Assembly (NCBI GenBank): GCA_903885195.1
Contig: CAISHQ010000093.1
Span: 1-38,292 of the forward strand
Length of the DNA: 38,292 bases
Origin: an uncultured Pseudomonadota bacterium
GTDB taxonomy: Bacteria; Pseudomonadota; Gammaproteobacteria; Steroidobacterales; Steroidobacteraceae
Reading direction: 5' to 3'
Part shown: in pieces, positions 1 to 8,469 of the stretch
Position numbering within the stretch: the stretch's first letter is position 1
How the letters are laid out: each line of letters begins with the position of its first letter
Translations under genes and position numbers: made by a program
Notes under the pieces: generated by a model
The model's input: only the letters and a program-made list of their open reading frames with translations
Told to the model about the DNA's origin: nothing
Databases searched by the model: none

Positions 1-148
1 CGACACGGAGATGGTGATGCCTGGGGACAACATCAAGATGACGGTGGAGCTGATTGCCCCGATCGCGATGGAAGATGGTCTGCGCTTTGCGATCCGCGAG
101 GGCGGTCGCACCGTCGGCGCAGGCGTCGTCGCGAAGATCCTCAAATAA
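1..148 (+). CDS. tuf: Elongation factor Tu, C-terminal fragment (window edge)
   Basis: The reading frame starting at base 2 gives the last 48 residues of EF-Tu and ends at a TAA (146-148). The segment contains the domain 3 hallmarks MPGDN, then PIA and the near-invariant [12 protein letters not shown] close to the end. EF-Tu is the GTPase that carries aminoacyl-tRNA to the ribosome. The 5' part lies outside the window. A tuf gene directly upstream of rpsJ is the usual end of the str operon (rpsL-rpsG-fusA-tuf) and implies transcription may run on into rpsJ, 27 bases downstream. Confidence 0.97.
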   Translation, partial: DTEMVMPGDNIKMTVELIAPIAMEDGLRFAIREGGRTVGAGVVAKILK

Positions 149-175
149 ACGACCGAGCTCAAGGCAACAAATAAA

Positions 176-487
176 ATGGCCAACCAGAATATCCGCATCA
201 GGCTGAAGGCTTTCGACCATCGCCTGATCGACACCTCCGCGCGCGAAATCGTCGAAACGGCGAAGCGCACGGGTGCCACCGTCCGTGGTCCCGTGCCTCT
301 GCCGACCAAGATGGAGCGCTTCACGCTTCTGGTCAGCCCGCACGGTGACAAGGACGCGCGAGACCAGCTCGAGCTGCGGACGCACAAGCGTCTGATGGAC
401 ATCCTCAACCCGACCGACAAGACCGTCGATGCGCTGATGCGCCTCGAGCTGCCGGCCGGCGTGGATGTGCAGATCAAGCTGAACTGA
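176..487 (+). CDS. rpsJ: 30S ribosomal protein S10 (NusE)
   Basis: The 103-residue product has the usual S10 length and conserved landmarks: RIRLKAFDH near the N-terminus, GPVPLPTK in the middle and a C-terminal VQIKLN. S10 sits in the 30S head and, as NusE, joins NusB in transcription antitermination. The ATG is 27 bases after the tuf stop, and no sigma70 promoter is evident in that short gap, so rpsJ is probably transcribed from upstream with tuf. Unusually, it is separated from rplC by 266 bases holding a promoter of their own, so in this genome rpsJ may behave as the last gene of the str transcript as well as the nominal first gene of the S10 operon. Confidence 0.98.
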   Translation: MANQNIRIRLKAFDHRLIDTSAREIVETAKRTGATVRGPVPLPTKMERFTLLVSPHGDKDARDQLELRTHKRLMDILNPTDKTVDALMRLELPAGVDVQIKLN

Positions 488-529
488 CTGAAGGCGGCCA
501 GTCCGGTTGCCAGCCCCTGAAAAGGGTGC

Positions 530-558
530 TTGCAACTGGCCCGGTCGCCGCTTACAAT
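530..558 (+). promoter_or_regulatory. Sigma70-type promoter for the rplC-led ribosomal operon
   Basis: The -35 hexamer TTGCAA (530-535) and the -10 hexamer TACAAT (553-558; 5 of 6 matches to TATAAT) are separated by exactly 17 bases. A start site near 565 is expected. The discriminator just after the -10 is GCGCGCCC, the GC-rich type associated with ppGpp/DksA repression of ribosomal promoters. It lies between rpsJ and rplC, so it would drive rplC onward but not rpsJ. The elements were read by eye; no transcript data are available. Confidence 0.6.
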
Positions 559-564
559 GCGCGC

Positions 565-753
565 CCTTTTTGACCTCGGGCTTTCCGGGGTGGGCCGCTG
601 AAAATCGGCGGAATCGGGCGAGGTTGGCGGAGTTTCCGCCAAGACCACTCGAGATACTCCGGGACACCCCGTCACGGAGCCTCTTGTTGTCTCCCTCAAC
701 CCAGTAGTTTTTTTGTGCTCACCAATCGCAGTGGGCACAGGAGAGATACGTAC
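565..753 (+). promoter_or_regulatory. Structured leader before rplC, S10-leader-like
   Basis: About 189 bases lie between the predicted start site and the rplC ATG. Visible elements in order are: hairpin A, 8 bp perfect with a GTT loop (624-631 with 635-642); hairpin B (657-661 with 675-679); a T7 tract (708-714); hairpin C, 8 bp with one G-U pair (715-722 with 731-738); then the ribosome binding site AGGAGAG (739-745). Bases 622-632 can alternatively pair with 691-701 (10 pairs including one wobble, one C-C mismatch), which excludes hairpin A. The order hairpin, U-tract, hairpin, Shine-Dalgarno resembles the E. coli S10 leader through which L4 (here rplD, second gene downstream) represses transcription and translation. 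L4 binding here is inferred. Confidence 0.5.
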
Positions 754-1461
754 ATGGCAATCGGTCTAGTCGGCCGCAAGTGCGGCATGACGCGCGTGTT
801 CACGGATGCGGGTGAGTCCATCCCCGTTACCGTGGTCGAGGTTCTGCCGAACCGCGTCACGCAGGTCAAAACCAGTGAGAAGGACGGCTACCGCGCCGTT
901 CAGGTCACCTACGGGTCCCGTCGTCCGCAGTTGCTCAGCAAGGCGGCGGCTGGGCATTACGCCAAGGCCGGCACGGCCCCTGGGAAGGCGCTCGTCGAGT
1001 TCCGGCTCGCAGACAAGGAAGGCGAAGACCTGACGGTCGGCGCCGAGATCACCGCCGCCCTGTTCCAGGTCGGTCAGATCGTCGATGTCACGGGCACGAC
1101 CATCGGTAAGGGCTTCGCGGGCACCATGAAGCGGCACAACTTCGGTGGTCACCATGCCACCCACGGTGTGTCGGTGTCGCACCGTACCCCGGGCTCGATC
1201 GGTCAGCGCCAGACCCCGGGCCGCGTGTTCCAGGGCAAGCGCATGTCGGGCCACATGGGTGTTGCCCGTCGCACCACGGAAAACCTCAAGGTCGTCGAGA
1301 TCGACGCCGAGCGTAACCTGCTCCTCATCCGCGGCGCCGTGCCGGGATCCGAGGGTGGTCAGGTCGTCGTGCGTCCCTCGCTGAAGGCGGCCCGTCTTGC
1401 CAAGCGCAAGCGGATCGTCCCGACCAAGGCCGCCGGCACCAAGGCCGCGGCTAAGAAGTGA
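754..1461 (+). CDS. rplC: 50S ribosomal protein L3
   Basis: The product is 235 residues, compared with 209 in E. coli. It opens with the family signature [13 protein letters not shown] and contains the conserved [15 protein letters not shown] and [14 protein letters not shown] stretches that approach the peptidyl transferase centre. The ATG at 754 was chosen because AGGAGAG lies 8 bases upstream; an in-frame GTG at 715 would add 13 residues without family support and falls inside a hairpin. The extra length is mostly a C-terminal Lys/Ala-rich tail (from about residue 212). L3 is an early assembly protein that nucleates the 50S 3' domain. Confidence 0.97.
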   Translation: MAIGLVGRKCGMTRVFTDAGESIPVTVVEVLPNRVTQVKTSEKDGYRAVQVTYGSRRPQLLSKAAAGHYAKAGTAPGKALVEFRLADKEGEDLTVGAEITAALFQVGQIVDVTGTTIGKGFAGTMKRHNFGGHHATHGVSVSHRTPGSIGQRQTPGRVFQGKRMSGHMGVARRTTENLKVVEIDAERNLLLIRGAVPGSEGGQVVVRPSLKAARLAKRKRIVPTKAAGTKAAAKK

Positions 1462-1478
1462 TCGGGAGCCCATAGATC

Positions 1479-2084
1479 ATGAAGATCAAGATCGTCGGCG
1501 GCTCAAACGAGCTGCAATTGTCGGAGGCCGCGTTCGGCCACGAGTACAACGAGGCCCTGGTGCACCAGGTCGTCACCGCCTACCGCAATGCCGGTCGCGC
1601 GGGGACCAAGGCGCAGCTGACCAAGGCCGAGGTGCGTGGCGGTGGCAAGAAGCCCTGGAGCCAGAAGGGTACGGGTCAGGCCCGCGCCGGTTCAAGCCGC
1701 AGCCCGATCTGGGTGGGCGGTGGCCGGGCGTTTGCCGCCAAGCCGCGCAGCTTCGAGCAGAAGGTCAATCGCAAGATGTACCGCGGTGCCCTGCGCTCCA
1801 TTCTCTCCGAGCTCGTGCGTCAGGACCGTCTCGTGGTGACGAGCGGCATCGACCTCGAAGCGCCGAAGACTCGATTGCTCGCGGCCCACCTCAAGCAGTT
1901 GGAACTCACCAACGTGCTGATCGTGGTCGAGGCGCTCGATGAGAAACTTTTCCTCGCGGCACGCAATCTGCCGCATGTCGAGGTGTTGCCGGTCACCGCG
2001 CTCAATCCGCTCGCGTTGGCGAGCTGCGACAAGGTGCTCATGACCGTCGGCGCCGTGAAGCTTATCGAGGAGCGTCTGCAATGA
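1479..2084 (+). CDS. rplD: 50S ribosomal protein L4
   Basis: At 201 residues the protein has exactly the E. coli length. The internal basic loop that reaches the peptide exit tunnel is visible as [19 protein letters not shown] (about residues 53-71). In Enterobacteria and Vibrio L4 also acts as the autogenous repressor of the S10 operon by binding its mRNA leader, a role that could apply to the structured rplC leader upstream. The gene starts 17 bases after rplC and its last four bases overlap the rplW start (ATGA), implying translational coupling. Confidence 0.97.
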   Translation: MKIKIVGGSNELQLSEAAFGHEYNEALVHQVVTAYRNAGRAGTKAQLTKAEVRGGGKKPWSQKGTGQARAGSSRSPIWVGGGRAFAAKPRSFEQKVNRKMYRGALRSILSELVRQDRLVVTSGIDLEAPKTRLLAAHLKQLELTNVLIVVEALDEKLFLAARNLPHVEVLPVTALNPLALASCDKVLMTVGAVKLIEERLQ

Positions 2085-2410
2085 CCGCCGCCCGTCACGA
2101 AGTGTCCAAGCTCAGCACCGAGCGTCTGATCAACGTGCTGGTTGCCCCGCACGTCACTGAGAAGACCGCGCTCGCCATGCAGAACGCCAACCAGTACGCC
2201 TTCCGCGTGCGTCGCGATGCCAGCAAGCCCGACATCAAGGCTGCGGTGGAGCTGATGTTCTCGGTCAAGGTCAGCGACGTGAACGTGGTCAACGAGCCGG
2301 GCAAGACCCGTCGCTTCGGCAAGACGCCGGGCCGGACGCAGGACTGGAAGAAGGCCTATGTGCGTCTCGCACCGGGCCAGACCATCGACTACGAATCGAG
2401 GAAAGCCTGA
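2081..2410 (+). CDS. rplW: 50S ribosomal protein L23
   Basis: The 109-residue product is slightly longer than E. coli L23 (100) because of an N-terminal extension ([10 protein letters not shown]). It has the family pattern [10 protein letters not shown], the FRV beta strand and a C-terminal KKAYV strand. L23 lies at the tunnel exit and is the docking site for trigger factor and SRP. Its ATG overlaps the rplD stop by four bases. A later start that removes the extension is possible, but no internal ATG or GTG with a better ribosome binding site is obvious. Confidence 0.96.
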   Translation: MTAARHEVSKLSTERLINVLVAPHVTEKTALAMQNANQYAFRVRRDASKPDIKAAVELMFSVKVSDVNVVNEPGKTRRFGKTPGRTQDWKKAYVRLAPGQTIDYESRKA

Positions 2411-3246
2411 TGGCACTCGTCAAGATGAAGCCGACGTCGCCGGGCAGCCGGTTCGCCGTCAAGATCGACAAGTCGCACCTCTGGAAGGGCGGCCCGCTCG
2501 AGTCGCTGACCACGCGTCAGGCGAAGACCGGTGGTCGCAACAACTTCGGTCGCATCACCACCCGTCACAAGGGCGGCGGTTCGCGACAGAAGTACCGCAT
2601 CATCGACCTCAAGCGTGACAAGGACGGCGTGAAGGGCATCGTCGAGCGGATCGAGCACGATCCGAACCGCACCGGCCACATCGCGCTCGTCAAGTACATG
2701 GACGGCGACCGTCGCTACATCCTCGCGCCTAAGGGCGTGGTGCCGGGTGACGAGATCCGTTCGGGTGCCGATTCGCCGATCAAGCCGGGCAACGCGATGC
2801 AGCTGCGGCACATTCCGGTCGGTTCCACCGTGCACAACGTCGAACTCAAGCCCGGCAAGGGCGGCCAGCTCGCGCGCAGCGCCGGTAGCTCGGTGCAGTA
2901 CACCGCTCGCGAGGGCATCTACGCGTACATCCGACTCAAGTCGGGCGAGACGCGCAAGGTGCACATCGACTGCCGCGCCACGATCGGCGAGATGAGCAAC
3001 GACGAGCACAACCTGCGCAGCTACGGCAAGGCCGGTGCGAAGCGTTGGCTCGGCATTCGCCCGACGGTGCGCGGTTTGGCCATGAACCCGGTCGATCACC
3101 CCCACGGTGGTGGTGAAGGCAAGTCCGGTCAGGGTAACCCGCACCCCGTGTCGCCCTGGGGTTGGAATACCAAGGGCAAGAAGACCCGTACCAATAAGCG
3201 CACGAATCACATGATCGTGCAGCGTCGGCAGAACAAGGTCCGCTGA
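2410..3246 (+). CDS. rplB: 50S ribosomal protein L2
   Basis: The 278-residue protein contains the L2 landmarks [25 protein letters not shown] and the C-terminal [20 protein letters not shown], whose histidine (the E. coli H229 equivalent) is important at the peptidyl transferase centre. L2 binds 23S rRNA domain IV and is needed for subunit association. The start codon shares one base with the rplW stop (TGATG). Confidence 0.98.
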   Translation: MALVKMKPTSPGSRFAVKIDKSHLWKGGPLESLTTRQAKTGGRNNFGRITTRHKGGGSRQKYRIIDLKRDKDGVKGIVERIEHDPNRTGHIALVKYMDGDRRYILAPKGVVPGDEIRSGADSPIKPGNAMQLRHIPVGSTVHNVELKPGKGGQLARSAGSSVQYTAREGIYAYIRLKSGETRKVHIDCRATIGEMSNDEHNLRSYGKAGAKRWLGIRPTVRGLAMNPVDHPHGGGEGKSGQGNPHPVSPWGWNTKGKKTRTNKRTNHMIVQRRQNKVR

Positions 3247-3273
3247 GCGGCCTCGTAAGGTCAGGAGTCAAAA

Positions 3274-3549
3274 GTGCCTCGTTCACTGAAGAAAGGTCCG
3301 TTCGTAGATCTGCACCTCGCCAAGAAGGTGCAGGTTGCTTCCGCCAAGAACGATCGCAAGCCGATCAAGACTTGGTCGCGCCGTTCGATGGTGTTGCCGG
3401 AAATGGTGGGTCTCACCATCGCCGTGCACAACGGCAAGCAGCACATCCCGGTACTCGTGTCCGAGAACATGGTCGGCCACAAGCTTGGCGAGTTCGCGCC
3501 CACGCGTACCTTCAAGGGTCACTCGGGCGACAAGAAGGTCGCGGCCTGA
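3274..3549 (+). CDS. rpsS: 30S ribosomal protein S19
   Basis: The gene starts with GTG, preceded by the purine run AGGAGT (3261-3266). The 91-residue product begins [11 protein letters not shown] and contains [13 protein letters not shown] and the C-terminal [12 protein letters not shown], all diagnostic of S19, which contacts S13 and 16S rRNA in the 30S head. It lies 27 bases after rplB and 19 before rplV. Confidence 0.97.
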   Translation: MPRSLKKGPFVDLHLAKKVQVASAKNDRKPIKTWSRRSMVLPEMVGLTIAVHNGKQHIPVLVSENMVGHKLGEFAPTRTFKGHSGDKKVAA

Positions 3550-3568
3550 GGCCGGAGCGGAGCATCAA

Positions 3569-3910
3569 ATGGAAGTCACCGCAAAACTCAAATACGCGCG
3601 CATCTCGCCGCAGAAGTGTCGCCTCGTCGCCGACGTGGTGCGTGGCAAGCCGGTGGGCAATGCGCTCGCTACGCTGCGCTTCATGCCGAAGAAGGGTGCC
3701 GAGATCGTTCTCAAGGTGCTCGAGTCGGCGATTGCCAATGCCGAGAACAACAACGGCGCCGACATCGACGAGCTCAAGGTTCACCGCATCATGGTCGATG
3801 CCGCCCCGGTGCTGAAGCGCTTCGCAGCGCGCGCCAAGGGTCGCGGGACCGGTGTCGTCAAGCGCAACAGCCACATCACCGTCGTGGTCAGCGACGGCAG
3901 GAAGGACTGA
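3569..3910 (+). CDS. rplV: 50S ribosomal protein L22
   Basis: The ATG at 3569 ([13 protein letters not shown]) gives 113 residues, close to the 110 of E. coli. The family features [16 protein letters not shown] and the C-terminal [13 protein letters not shown] are present. The intervening region carries the extended beta hairpin that lines the exit tunnel ([14 protein letters not shown]), the site of macrolide-resistance changes in other bacteria. The frame is open further upstream into rpsS, but nothing there resembles L22 and GGAGCGGAG (3553-3561) is a suitable ribosome binding site for this ATG. Confidence 0.96.
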   Translation: MEVTAKLKYARISPQKCRLVADVVRGKPVGNALATLRFMPKKGAEIVLKVLESAIANAENNNGADIDELKVHRIMVDAAPVLKRFAARAKGRGTGVVKRNSHITVVVSDGRKD

Positions 3911-3913
3911 TCC

Positions 3914-4633
3914 ATGGGCCAGAAAGTTAATCCGATTGGCATTCGACTCGGCATCACCCGCGAGTGGTCCTCGAAGTGGTACGCCGGCAAGAAGCAATTC
4001 CCGCTGCACGTGCACACGGACTTCCGCGTGCGCGAGTTCCTGCGCAAGAAGCTCGCTGAGGCTTCGGTGTCGCGCATCCAGATCGAGCGTGCTGCGAACA
4101 AGGTCAACATCACGATCCAGACGGCCCGCCCGGGCATCGTCATCGGCAAGAAGGGTGAGGACATCGAGAAGTTGCGCGCCGAGACGGCTGCGCTCATCGG
4201 ACGTCCGGTCGGCGACATCCGCCTGAACATCGCCGAGATCCGCAAGCCCGAACTCGACGCCCAGCTCGTCGCCGACGGCATTGCGCAGCAGATCGAAAAG
4301 CGCGTGATGTTCCGTCGAGCCATGAAGCGTGCGGTGATGAGCACCATGCGCAGCGGCGCGCTCGGCATCAAGGTGCGCTTGTCGGGCCGCCTCAACGGCG
4401 CCGAAATCGCCCGCACGGAGTGGTCGCGCGAGGGTCGTATCCCGCTGCACACCTTCCGCGCTGACATCGACTACGGTTTCGCCGAGGCGCGTACCACCTA
4501 CGGCGTCATCGGCGTCAAGGTGTGGATCTTCAAGGGCGAGGTGTTCGAGAAGGAAGACCTCACCAAGGCAGCCCCGGAGGCCGAGGCGGCCCCTGCCACT
4601 GCGGATGCCGCTGTCGCGGCCCCTGCGGCCTGA
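3914..4633 (+). CDS. rpsC: 30S ribosomal protein S3
   Basis: The 239-residue protein begins [13 protein letters not shown], has the KH domain loop GKKGEDIE (about residues 78-85) and the C-terminal S3 domain with [12 protein letters not shown] and [14 protein letters not shown]3 helps form the mRNA entry tunnel and its helicase activity. After the family core the protein ends in an Ala/Pro/Glu-rich tail of about 20 residues, similar in style to the tails on L3 and L17 here. The gene follows rplV after three bases. Confidence 0.97.
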   Translation: MGQKVNPIGIRLGITREWSSKWYAGKKQFPLHVHTDFRVREFLRKKLAEASVSRIQIERAANKVNITIQTARPGIVIGKKGEDIEKLRAETAALIGRPVGDIRLNIAEIRKPELDAQLVADGIAQQIEKRVMFRRAMKRAVMSTMRSGALGIKVRLSGRLNGAEIARTEWSREGRIPLHTFRADIDYGFAEARTTYGVIGVKVWIFKGEVFEKEDLTKAAPEAEAAPATADAAVAAPAA

Positions 4634-4651
4634 GCCTGAGGAATTGCAGCC

Positions 4652-5065
4652 ATGATGCAACCGAAGCGAACCAAGTATCGCAAGCAGTTCAAGGGCGACA
4701 ACGCCGGTCTCGCACAGCGCGGCAACAGCGTCGCTTTCGGCGAGTTCGGCCTGAAGGCCACCGAGCGGGCGCGCATGACTGCGCGCGAGATCGAGGCGGC
4801 TCGTCGTGCGATGGCCCGTCACGTCAAGCGCGGCGGCCAGATTTGGATCCGCGTCTTCCCGGACGTGCCCATCTCGAAGAAACCTCTCGAAGTCCGCATG
4901 GGCTCGGGCAAGGGCAACGTCGAGTACTGGGTCGCCAAAGTGAAGCCCGGCAAGGTTCTTTTCGAAATGGAAGGGGTGGACGAGAAGACCGCTCGCGAAG
5001 CGTTCCGGCTTGCCGGCGCGAAGCTGTCGGTCACGACCTCCTTCGTAAAGCGGCAGGTGCGCTGA
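4652..5065 (+). CDS. rplP: 50S ribosomal protein L16
   Basis: The product has 137 residues (136 in E. coli), begins [15 protein letters not shown] and contains the conserved [22 protein letters not shown] and MGSGKGN segments. L16 is a late assembly protein near the A-site tRNA elbow, and its conserved arginine in the MARHVKR region is the position hydroxylated by YcfD in E. coli. One base separates it from rpmC. Confidence 0.97.
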   Translation: MMQPKRTKYRKQFKGDNAGLAQRGNSVAFGEFGLKATERARMTAREIEAARRAMARHVKRGGQIWIRVFPDVPISKKPLEVRMGSGKGNVEYWVAKVKPGKVLFEMEGVDEKTAREAFRLAGAKLSVTTSFVKRQVR

Positions 5066-5066
5066 C

Positions 5067-5276
5067 ATGAACGCCAAGGAATTGCGCGGCAAAGCCGCCA
5101 ACGAACTGAGTGACGAACTGCTGAAGCTGCGCCGCGAGCAGTTCTCGCTGCGCATGCAGCGGGCGACTGGCCAGGCCGTCAAGCCGCATGATTTCGGCCG
5201 TGTTCGCAAGGACATCGCGCGATTGAAGACCGTGCTCGCCGAGAAGGCGACGGCCGCCAAGACGTCGGGGAAGTAA
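5067..5276 (+). CDS. rpmC: 50S ribosomal protein L29
   Basis: The small alpha-helical protein of 69 residues starts MNAKELRGK and contains the family motif LLKLRREQFSLRMQRATGQ and VRKDIARLKTVL. L29 sits next to L23 at the tunnel exit. It has a short Lys/Ala-rich end (KATAAKTSGK). The gene begins one base after the rplP stop and lies three bases before rpsQ, so it is in the same transcript. Confidence 0.96.
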   Translation: MNAKELRGKAANELSDELLKLRREQFSLRMQRATGQAVKPHDFGRVRKDIARLKTVLAEKATAAKTSGK

Positions 5277-5279
5277 CAG

Positions 5280-5543
5280 ATGACCGAGACAGTCAACAAG
5301 ACCCTGCGCACGCTCACCGGGCGTGTCGTCAGCAACAAGATGAACAAGACCATCGCGGTCGAGATCGAGCGCCTGGTCAAGCATCCGCGTTACGGCAAGT
5401 ACATCCGCCGTACCACCAAGCTGCTCGCGCACGACGAGGCCAACGAGTCGCGTGAGGGTGACACGGTGACGATCGCCGAGTGCCGTCCGCTGTCCCGTTC
5501 GAAGAACTGGCGGCTCGTGTCCGTCGTGGAGCGTGCGTCGTGA
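5280..5543 (+). CDS. rpsQ: 30S ribosomal protein S17
   Basis: The 87-residue OB-fold protein contains [25 protein letters not shown], the [14 protein letters not shown] loop and the [18 protein letters not shown] signature of S17. S17 binds 16S rRNA helices 7 and 11 early in 30S assembly. The stop TGA is entered by the rplN start codon, a four-base GTGA overlap. Confidence 0.97.
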   Translation: MTETVNKTLRTLTGRVVSNKMNKTIAVEIERLVKHPRYGKYIRRTTKLLAHDEANESREGDTVTIAECRPLSRSKNWRLVSVVERAS

Positions 5544-5908
5544 TCCAGCTGCAATCGATGCTCAACGCCGCCGACAACAGCGGCGCCAAGACCCTGATGT
5601 GCATCAAGGTGATGGGTGGTACCCGTCGTCGCTATGCGGCCGTCGGTGATCTGATCAAGGTCAGCATCAAGGACGCGATTCCGCGCGGCAAAGTGAAGAA
5701 GGGCGAAGTGTATGACGCCGTCGTCGTGCGCACCCGTCGTGGCGTTCGTCGCCCGGATGGTTCGCTCATCAAGTTCGACGGCAACGCTGCCGTGCTGCTC
5801 ACCAACAAGCTCGAGCCGATCGGCACGCGCATCTTCGGACCCGTCACGCGCGAGCTGCGCACGGCGCAGTTCATGAAGATCATCTCGCTCGCACCGGAAG
5901 TGCTCTGA
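5540..5908 (+). CDS. rplN: 50S ribosomal protein L14
   Basis: The GTG at 5540 gives 122 residues, against 123 in E. coli, beginning with [16 protein letters not shown], the universal L14 N-terminus. Further conserved blocks are [24 protein letters not shown] and the C-terminal [19 protein letters not shown]14 contacts L19 and 16S rRNA and is the target of the silencing factor RsfS. The frame is open upstream inside rpsQ, but the family ends at this point and a GGAG lies upstream (5528-5531). Confidence 0.97.
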   Translation: MIQLQSMLNAADNSGAKTLMCIKVMGGTRRRYAAVGDLIKVSIKDAIPRGKVKKGEVYDAVVVRTRRGVRRPDGSLIKFDGNAAVLLTNKLEPIGTRIFGPVTRELRTAQFMKIISLAPEVL

Positions 5909-5918
5909 GGTCATCGCC

Positions 5919-6236
5919 ATGAGAAAGATTCGCAAGGGTGACAACGTCATTGTGATCTCGGGCCGCGACAAGGGTCGCAAGGGCGCCGTGATCGGCGTTC
6001 TCGAGGACGACATGGTGCTCGTCGAGAACATCAATCGCGTCAAGCGTCACACCCGGGGCAACCCGCAGTTGAATAAGGCCGGCGGCATCCTCGAGAAGGA
6101 GGCACCGCTGCATATGTCGAAGGTCGCGCTGTTCAATCCCGCCACTCAGAAGGCCGATCGCATCGGCATCAAGAGCCTGGCAGATGGCAAGCGCGTGCGT
6201 TACTTCAAGTCCAACGGAGAGATGATCGACGCGTAA
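5919..6236 (+). CDS. rplX: 50S ribosomal protein L24
   Basis: The 105-residue protein has an N-terminal KOW motif ([19 protein letters not shown]) followed by [10 protein letters not shown] and the [14 protein letters not shown] segment, as in bacterial L24. L24 is one of the two initiators of 50S assembly. It is 10 bases downstream of rplN, which is the conserved first gene of the classical spc operon, and shows no promoter of its own. Confidence 0.97.
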   Translation: MRKIRKGDNVIVISGRDKGRKGAVIGVLEDDMVLVENINRVKRHTRGNPQLNKAGGILEKEAPLHMSKVALFNPATQKADRIGIKSLADGKRVRYFKSNGEMIDA

Positions 6237-6261
6237 GCGTCGGTCACACGGGTCAACCAGC

Positions 6262-6801
6262 ATGGCAAGGCTGCAAGAATATTACCGCGAGAAGGTCATC
6301 CCGCAGCTCCGCAAGGAGCTTGGCATCACCAACGCGATGGAAGTGCCGAAGATCGTCAAGATCACGGTGAACATGGGCGTGGGCGAGGCGGTCGCCGACA
6401 AGAAGATCATCGACGCTGCGGCGGGCGATCTGGCAAAGATCACCGGTCAAAAGCCGGTGCTCTGCCAGTCGCGCAAGTCCATCGCGTCGTTCAAGTTGCG
6501 CGAAGGTCTGGCCATCGGCTGCAAGGTCACGCTGCGTGGCCCGCGCATGTACGAGTTTCTGGATCGTCTGATCAGCGTTGCGATGCCGCGCATCCGCGAC
6601 TTCCGTGGCGTATCGCCCCGTTCCTTCGACGGACGTGGCAACTACAACATGGGCGTCAAGGAACAGATCATCTTCCCGGAGATCCAGTACGACCAGATCG
6701 ATCAGCTCCGGGGCATGGACATCACCATCACCACCACGGCGAAGGACGACAAGGCGGGCCGGGCATTGCTCGAAGCCTTCCAGTTCCCTTTCCGCAAGTA
6801 A
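6262..6801 (+). CDS. rplE: 50S ribosomal protein L5
   Basis: Length (179 residues) equals E. coli L5. Landmarks include [15 protein letters not shown], the [17 protein letters not shown] block and [20 protein letters not shown]5 binds 5S rRNA and contacts the P-site tRNA and S13. In E. coli the start of this gene is the mRNA target through which S8 represses the spc operon; the 25-base gap here shows no structure I could match to that site. Confidence 0.97.
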   Translation: MARLQEYYREKVIPQLRKELGITNAMEVPKIVKITVNMGVGEAVADKKIIDAAAGDLAKITGQKPVLCQSRKSIASFKLREGLAIGCKVTLRGPRMYEFLDRLISVAMPRIRDFRGVSPRSFDGRGNYNMGVKEQIIFPEIQYDQIDQLRGMDITITTTAKDDKAGRALLEAFQFPFRK

Positions 6802-6818
6802 CAGGGCAGCAAGCACAC

Positions 6819-7124
6819 ATGGCCAAAACGAGCATGGTGGAGCGCGAGAAGCGTCGCGCCGAAACCGTCAAGAAATATGCCGCCAAGCGCGCCAAGCTCA
6901 AGGAGGCGATCCGCAGTCCGCGTTCGTCGCCGGAAGAGCGGGCTGCCGCCACTGCCGCACTGCAGAAGATGCCGCGCGATGCGAGCCCGAGCCGGGGTCG
7001 TCGTCGTTGCGCAATCACCGGCCGGCCTCGCGGCGTGTACCGCAAGTTCGGCCTTTCCCGAGTGAAGATTCGCGAGACCGTGAACCGGGGCGAGTTGCCC
7101 GGCGTGTCGAAGGCGAGCTGGTAG
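6819..7124 (+). CDS. rpsN: 30S ribosomal protein S14 (zinc-free type)
   Basis: The 101-residue protein begins [10 protein letters not shown] and ends with [21 protein letters not shown] and the usual VSKASW. It has a single cysteine, so it belongs to the longer form lacking the CxxC zinc ribbon, as in E. coli and not the short zinc form. S14 assembles late into the 30S head. The gene lies 17 bases after rplE and 13 before rpsH. Confidence 0.97.
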   Translation: MAKTSMVEREKRRAETVKKYAAKRAKLKEAIRSPRSSPEERAAATAALQKMPRDASPSRGRRRCAITGRPRGVYRKFGLSRVKIRETVNRGELPGVSKASW

Positions 7125-7137
7125 GAGCGCGCGCGAT

Positions 7138-7533
7138 ATGAGCATGACTGATCCCATTGCCGATCTGCTGACCCGCATCCGCAACGCGCAGCTCGCTCGC
7201 AAGAGCGAAGTGAGCGTCGGTTCTTCGCGACTCAAGCAGGCGGTCGTCAAGGTGTTGAAGGACGAGGGCTACGTCGCCGATTTCCGCATCGCTGCGGATG
7301 GTGGCAAGAGCACGATGACCATCGCCCTCAAATATTACGAAGGTCGTCCGGTGATCGACCGGCTCGAGCGCGTGTCGCGCCCGGGTCTGCGCATCTACCG
7401 CGGCAAGGACGAGCTGCCCAAGGTGCTGGGTGGCATGGGCACCGTGATCGTCTCGACGCCGAAGGGCGTCATGACCGACAAGCAGGCCCGCGCGATCGGA
7501 CAGGGCGGCGAAGTGCTCTGCATCGTGGCCTGA
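7138..7533 (+). CDS. rpsH: 30S ribosomal protein S8
   Basis: The 131-residue product begins [18 protein letters not shown], has the [14 protein letters not shown] segment and the C-terminal block [27 protein letters not shown]8 binds helix 21 of 16S rRNA and, in E. coli, represses its own operon by binding the L5 mRNA region. There is a GGAG purine run (7122-7127) upstream of the ATG. Confidence 0.97.
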   Translation: MSMTDPIADLLTRIRNAQLARKSEVSVGSSRLKQAVVKVLKDEGYVADFRIAADGGKSTMTIALKYYEGRPVIDRLERVSRPGLRIYRGKDELPKVLGGMGTVIVSTPKGVMTDKQARAIGQGGEVLCIVA

Positions 7534-7543
7534 GGAATTCAAA

Positions 7544-8068
7544 ATGAGTCGTGTAGCAAAACAGCCGGTTCCGCTGCCGCAAGGTGTGACCGTCACCATC
7601 TCCGGGGATGCCATCACGCTGAAGGGCGCGAAGGGCACGCTCAGCGTTCCGCTGCAGGGTGGCGTCAAGGTCGTCCAGGCCGACAAGCAGCTCGAGCTGC
7701 AGTATGACGCGAGCAACCGCACGCAGGCGGGCGCGACGCGTGCGCACCTGGCCAACGTCGTCACGGGTGTCACCAAGGGTTACGAGCGCAAGCTCGAACT
7801 CGTCGGCGTCGGCTACCGTGCCGCCGTGGCCGGCAAGACGCTGAACCTGACGCTCGGCTTCTCGCATCCGATCGCCATCGACATGCCGGAAGGCATCAGC
7901 GTCGAGGCGCCGAGCCAGACCGAGATCCTCATCAAGGGCATCGATAAGCAGCGCGTCGGGCAGATTGCCGCCGAGATCCGCGACCTGCGTCCGCCTGAGC
8001 CCTATAAGGGCAAGGGTGTGCGTTACGCAGGCGAGCAGATCACGCTCAAAGAAGGCAAGAAGAAGTAA
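7544..8068 (+). CDS. rplF: 50S ribosomal protein L6
   Basis: The 174-residue protein has the two related L6 domains. It starts [15 protein letters not shown] and contains the segment [17 protein letters not shown] and the conserved C-terminal motif [15 protein letters not shown]6 lies near the sarcin-ricin loop and factor-binding site. The preceding gap is 10 bases, with GAGG (7532-7535) as a possible ribosome binding site. Confidence 0.97.
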   Translation: MSRVAKQPVPLPQGVTVTISGDAITLKGAKGTLSVPLQGGVKVVQADKQLELQYDASNRTQAGATRAHLANVVTGVTKGYERKLELVGVGYRAAVAGKTLNLTLGFSHPIAIDMPEGISVEAPSQTEILIKGIDKQRVGQIAAEIRDLRPPEPYKGKGVRYAGEQITLKEGKKK

Positions 8069-8095
8069 CCGCAGGCGCGCAACGAGGTTCGAACT

Positions 8096-8455
8096 ATGCA
8101 GATCACCAAGAAACAGCGTCGTCAGCGTCGTGCCGTGCGTGGCCGCGCGAAGATTCGCGAACTCGGTCAGCCGCGGCTTACCGTGCATCGCACGCCGCGT
8201 CACATGTACGCGCAGGTATTCGATGCCGCGGGTGCCAACGTGTTGGCTGCCGCCTCGACCGTGCAGGATGCCGTGGCCAATGGCCTCGAGAGCACGGGCA
8301 ACATCGAGGCCGCCAAGGCGGTGGGCCGCGCAATCGCCGAGCGAGCCAAGGCCGCCGGCGTCACCCGGGTCGCGTTCGATCGCGCCGGGTTCATGTATCA
8401 CGGCCGCATCAAGGCGCTGGCGGATGCCGCGCGTGAAGCTGGTCTCGAGTTTTAA
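8096..8455 (+). CDS. rplR: 50S ribosomal protein L18
   Basis: The product has 119 residues (117 in E. coli) with the basic 5S-rRNA-binding N-terminus, the RPRLTVHRT-like strand ([17 protein letters not shown]) and the C-terminal [26 protein letters not shown] typical of L18. It works with L5 and 5S rRNA in the central protuberance. The gene starts 27 bases after rplF. Confidence 0.97.
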   Translation: MQITKKQRRQRRAVRGRAKIRELGQPRLTVHRTPRHMYAQVFDAAGANVLAAASTVQDAVANGLESTGNIEAAKAVGRAIAERAKAAGVTRVAFDRAGFMYHGRIKALADAAREAGLEF

Positions 8456-8469
8456 GGCAGGACAACTCT

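Noticed and set aside
507-707. 66-codon open frame between rpsJ and rplC
   Set aside because: No ribosome binding site or family resemblance; overlaps the promoter and leader structures and is Arg/Pro-rich as expected by chance.
715-753. GTG-initiated 13-residue N-terminal extension of L3
   Set aside because: No ribosome binding site ahead, not conserved in L3, and it lies in a hairpin; the ATG at 754 has AGGAGAG in good position.
3512-5380. Long open frame (622 codons) on the minus strand opposite rplV-rpmC
   Set aside because: It lies entirely antisense to strongly conserved ribosomal genes, has Arg/Leu/Asp-biased composition typical of GC-rich shadow frames and resembles no family.
6237-6261. 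S8 translational operator at the rplE start
   Set aside because: The 25-base gap shows no helix resembling the helix 21 mimic known from E. coli.
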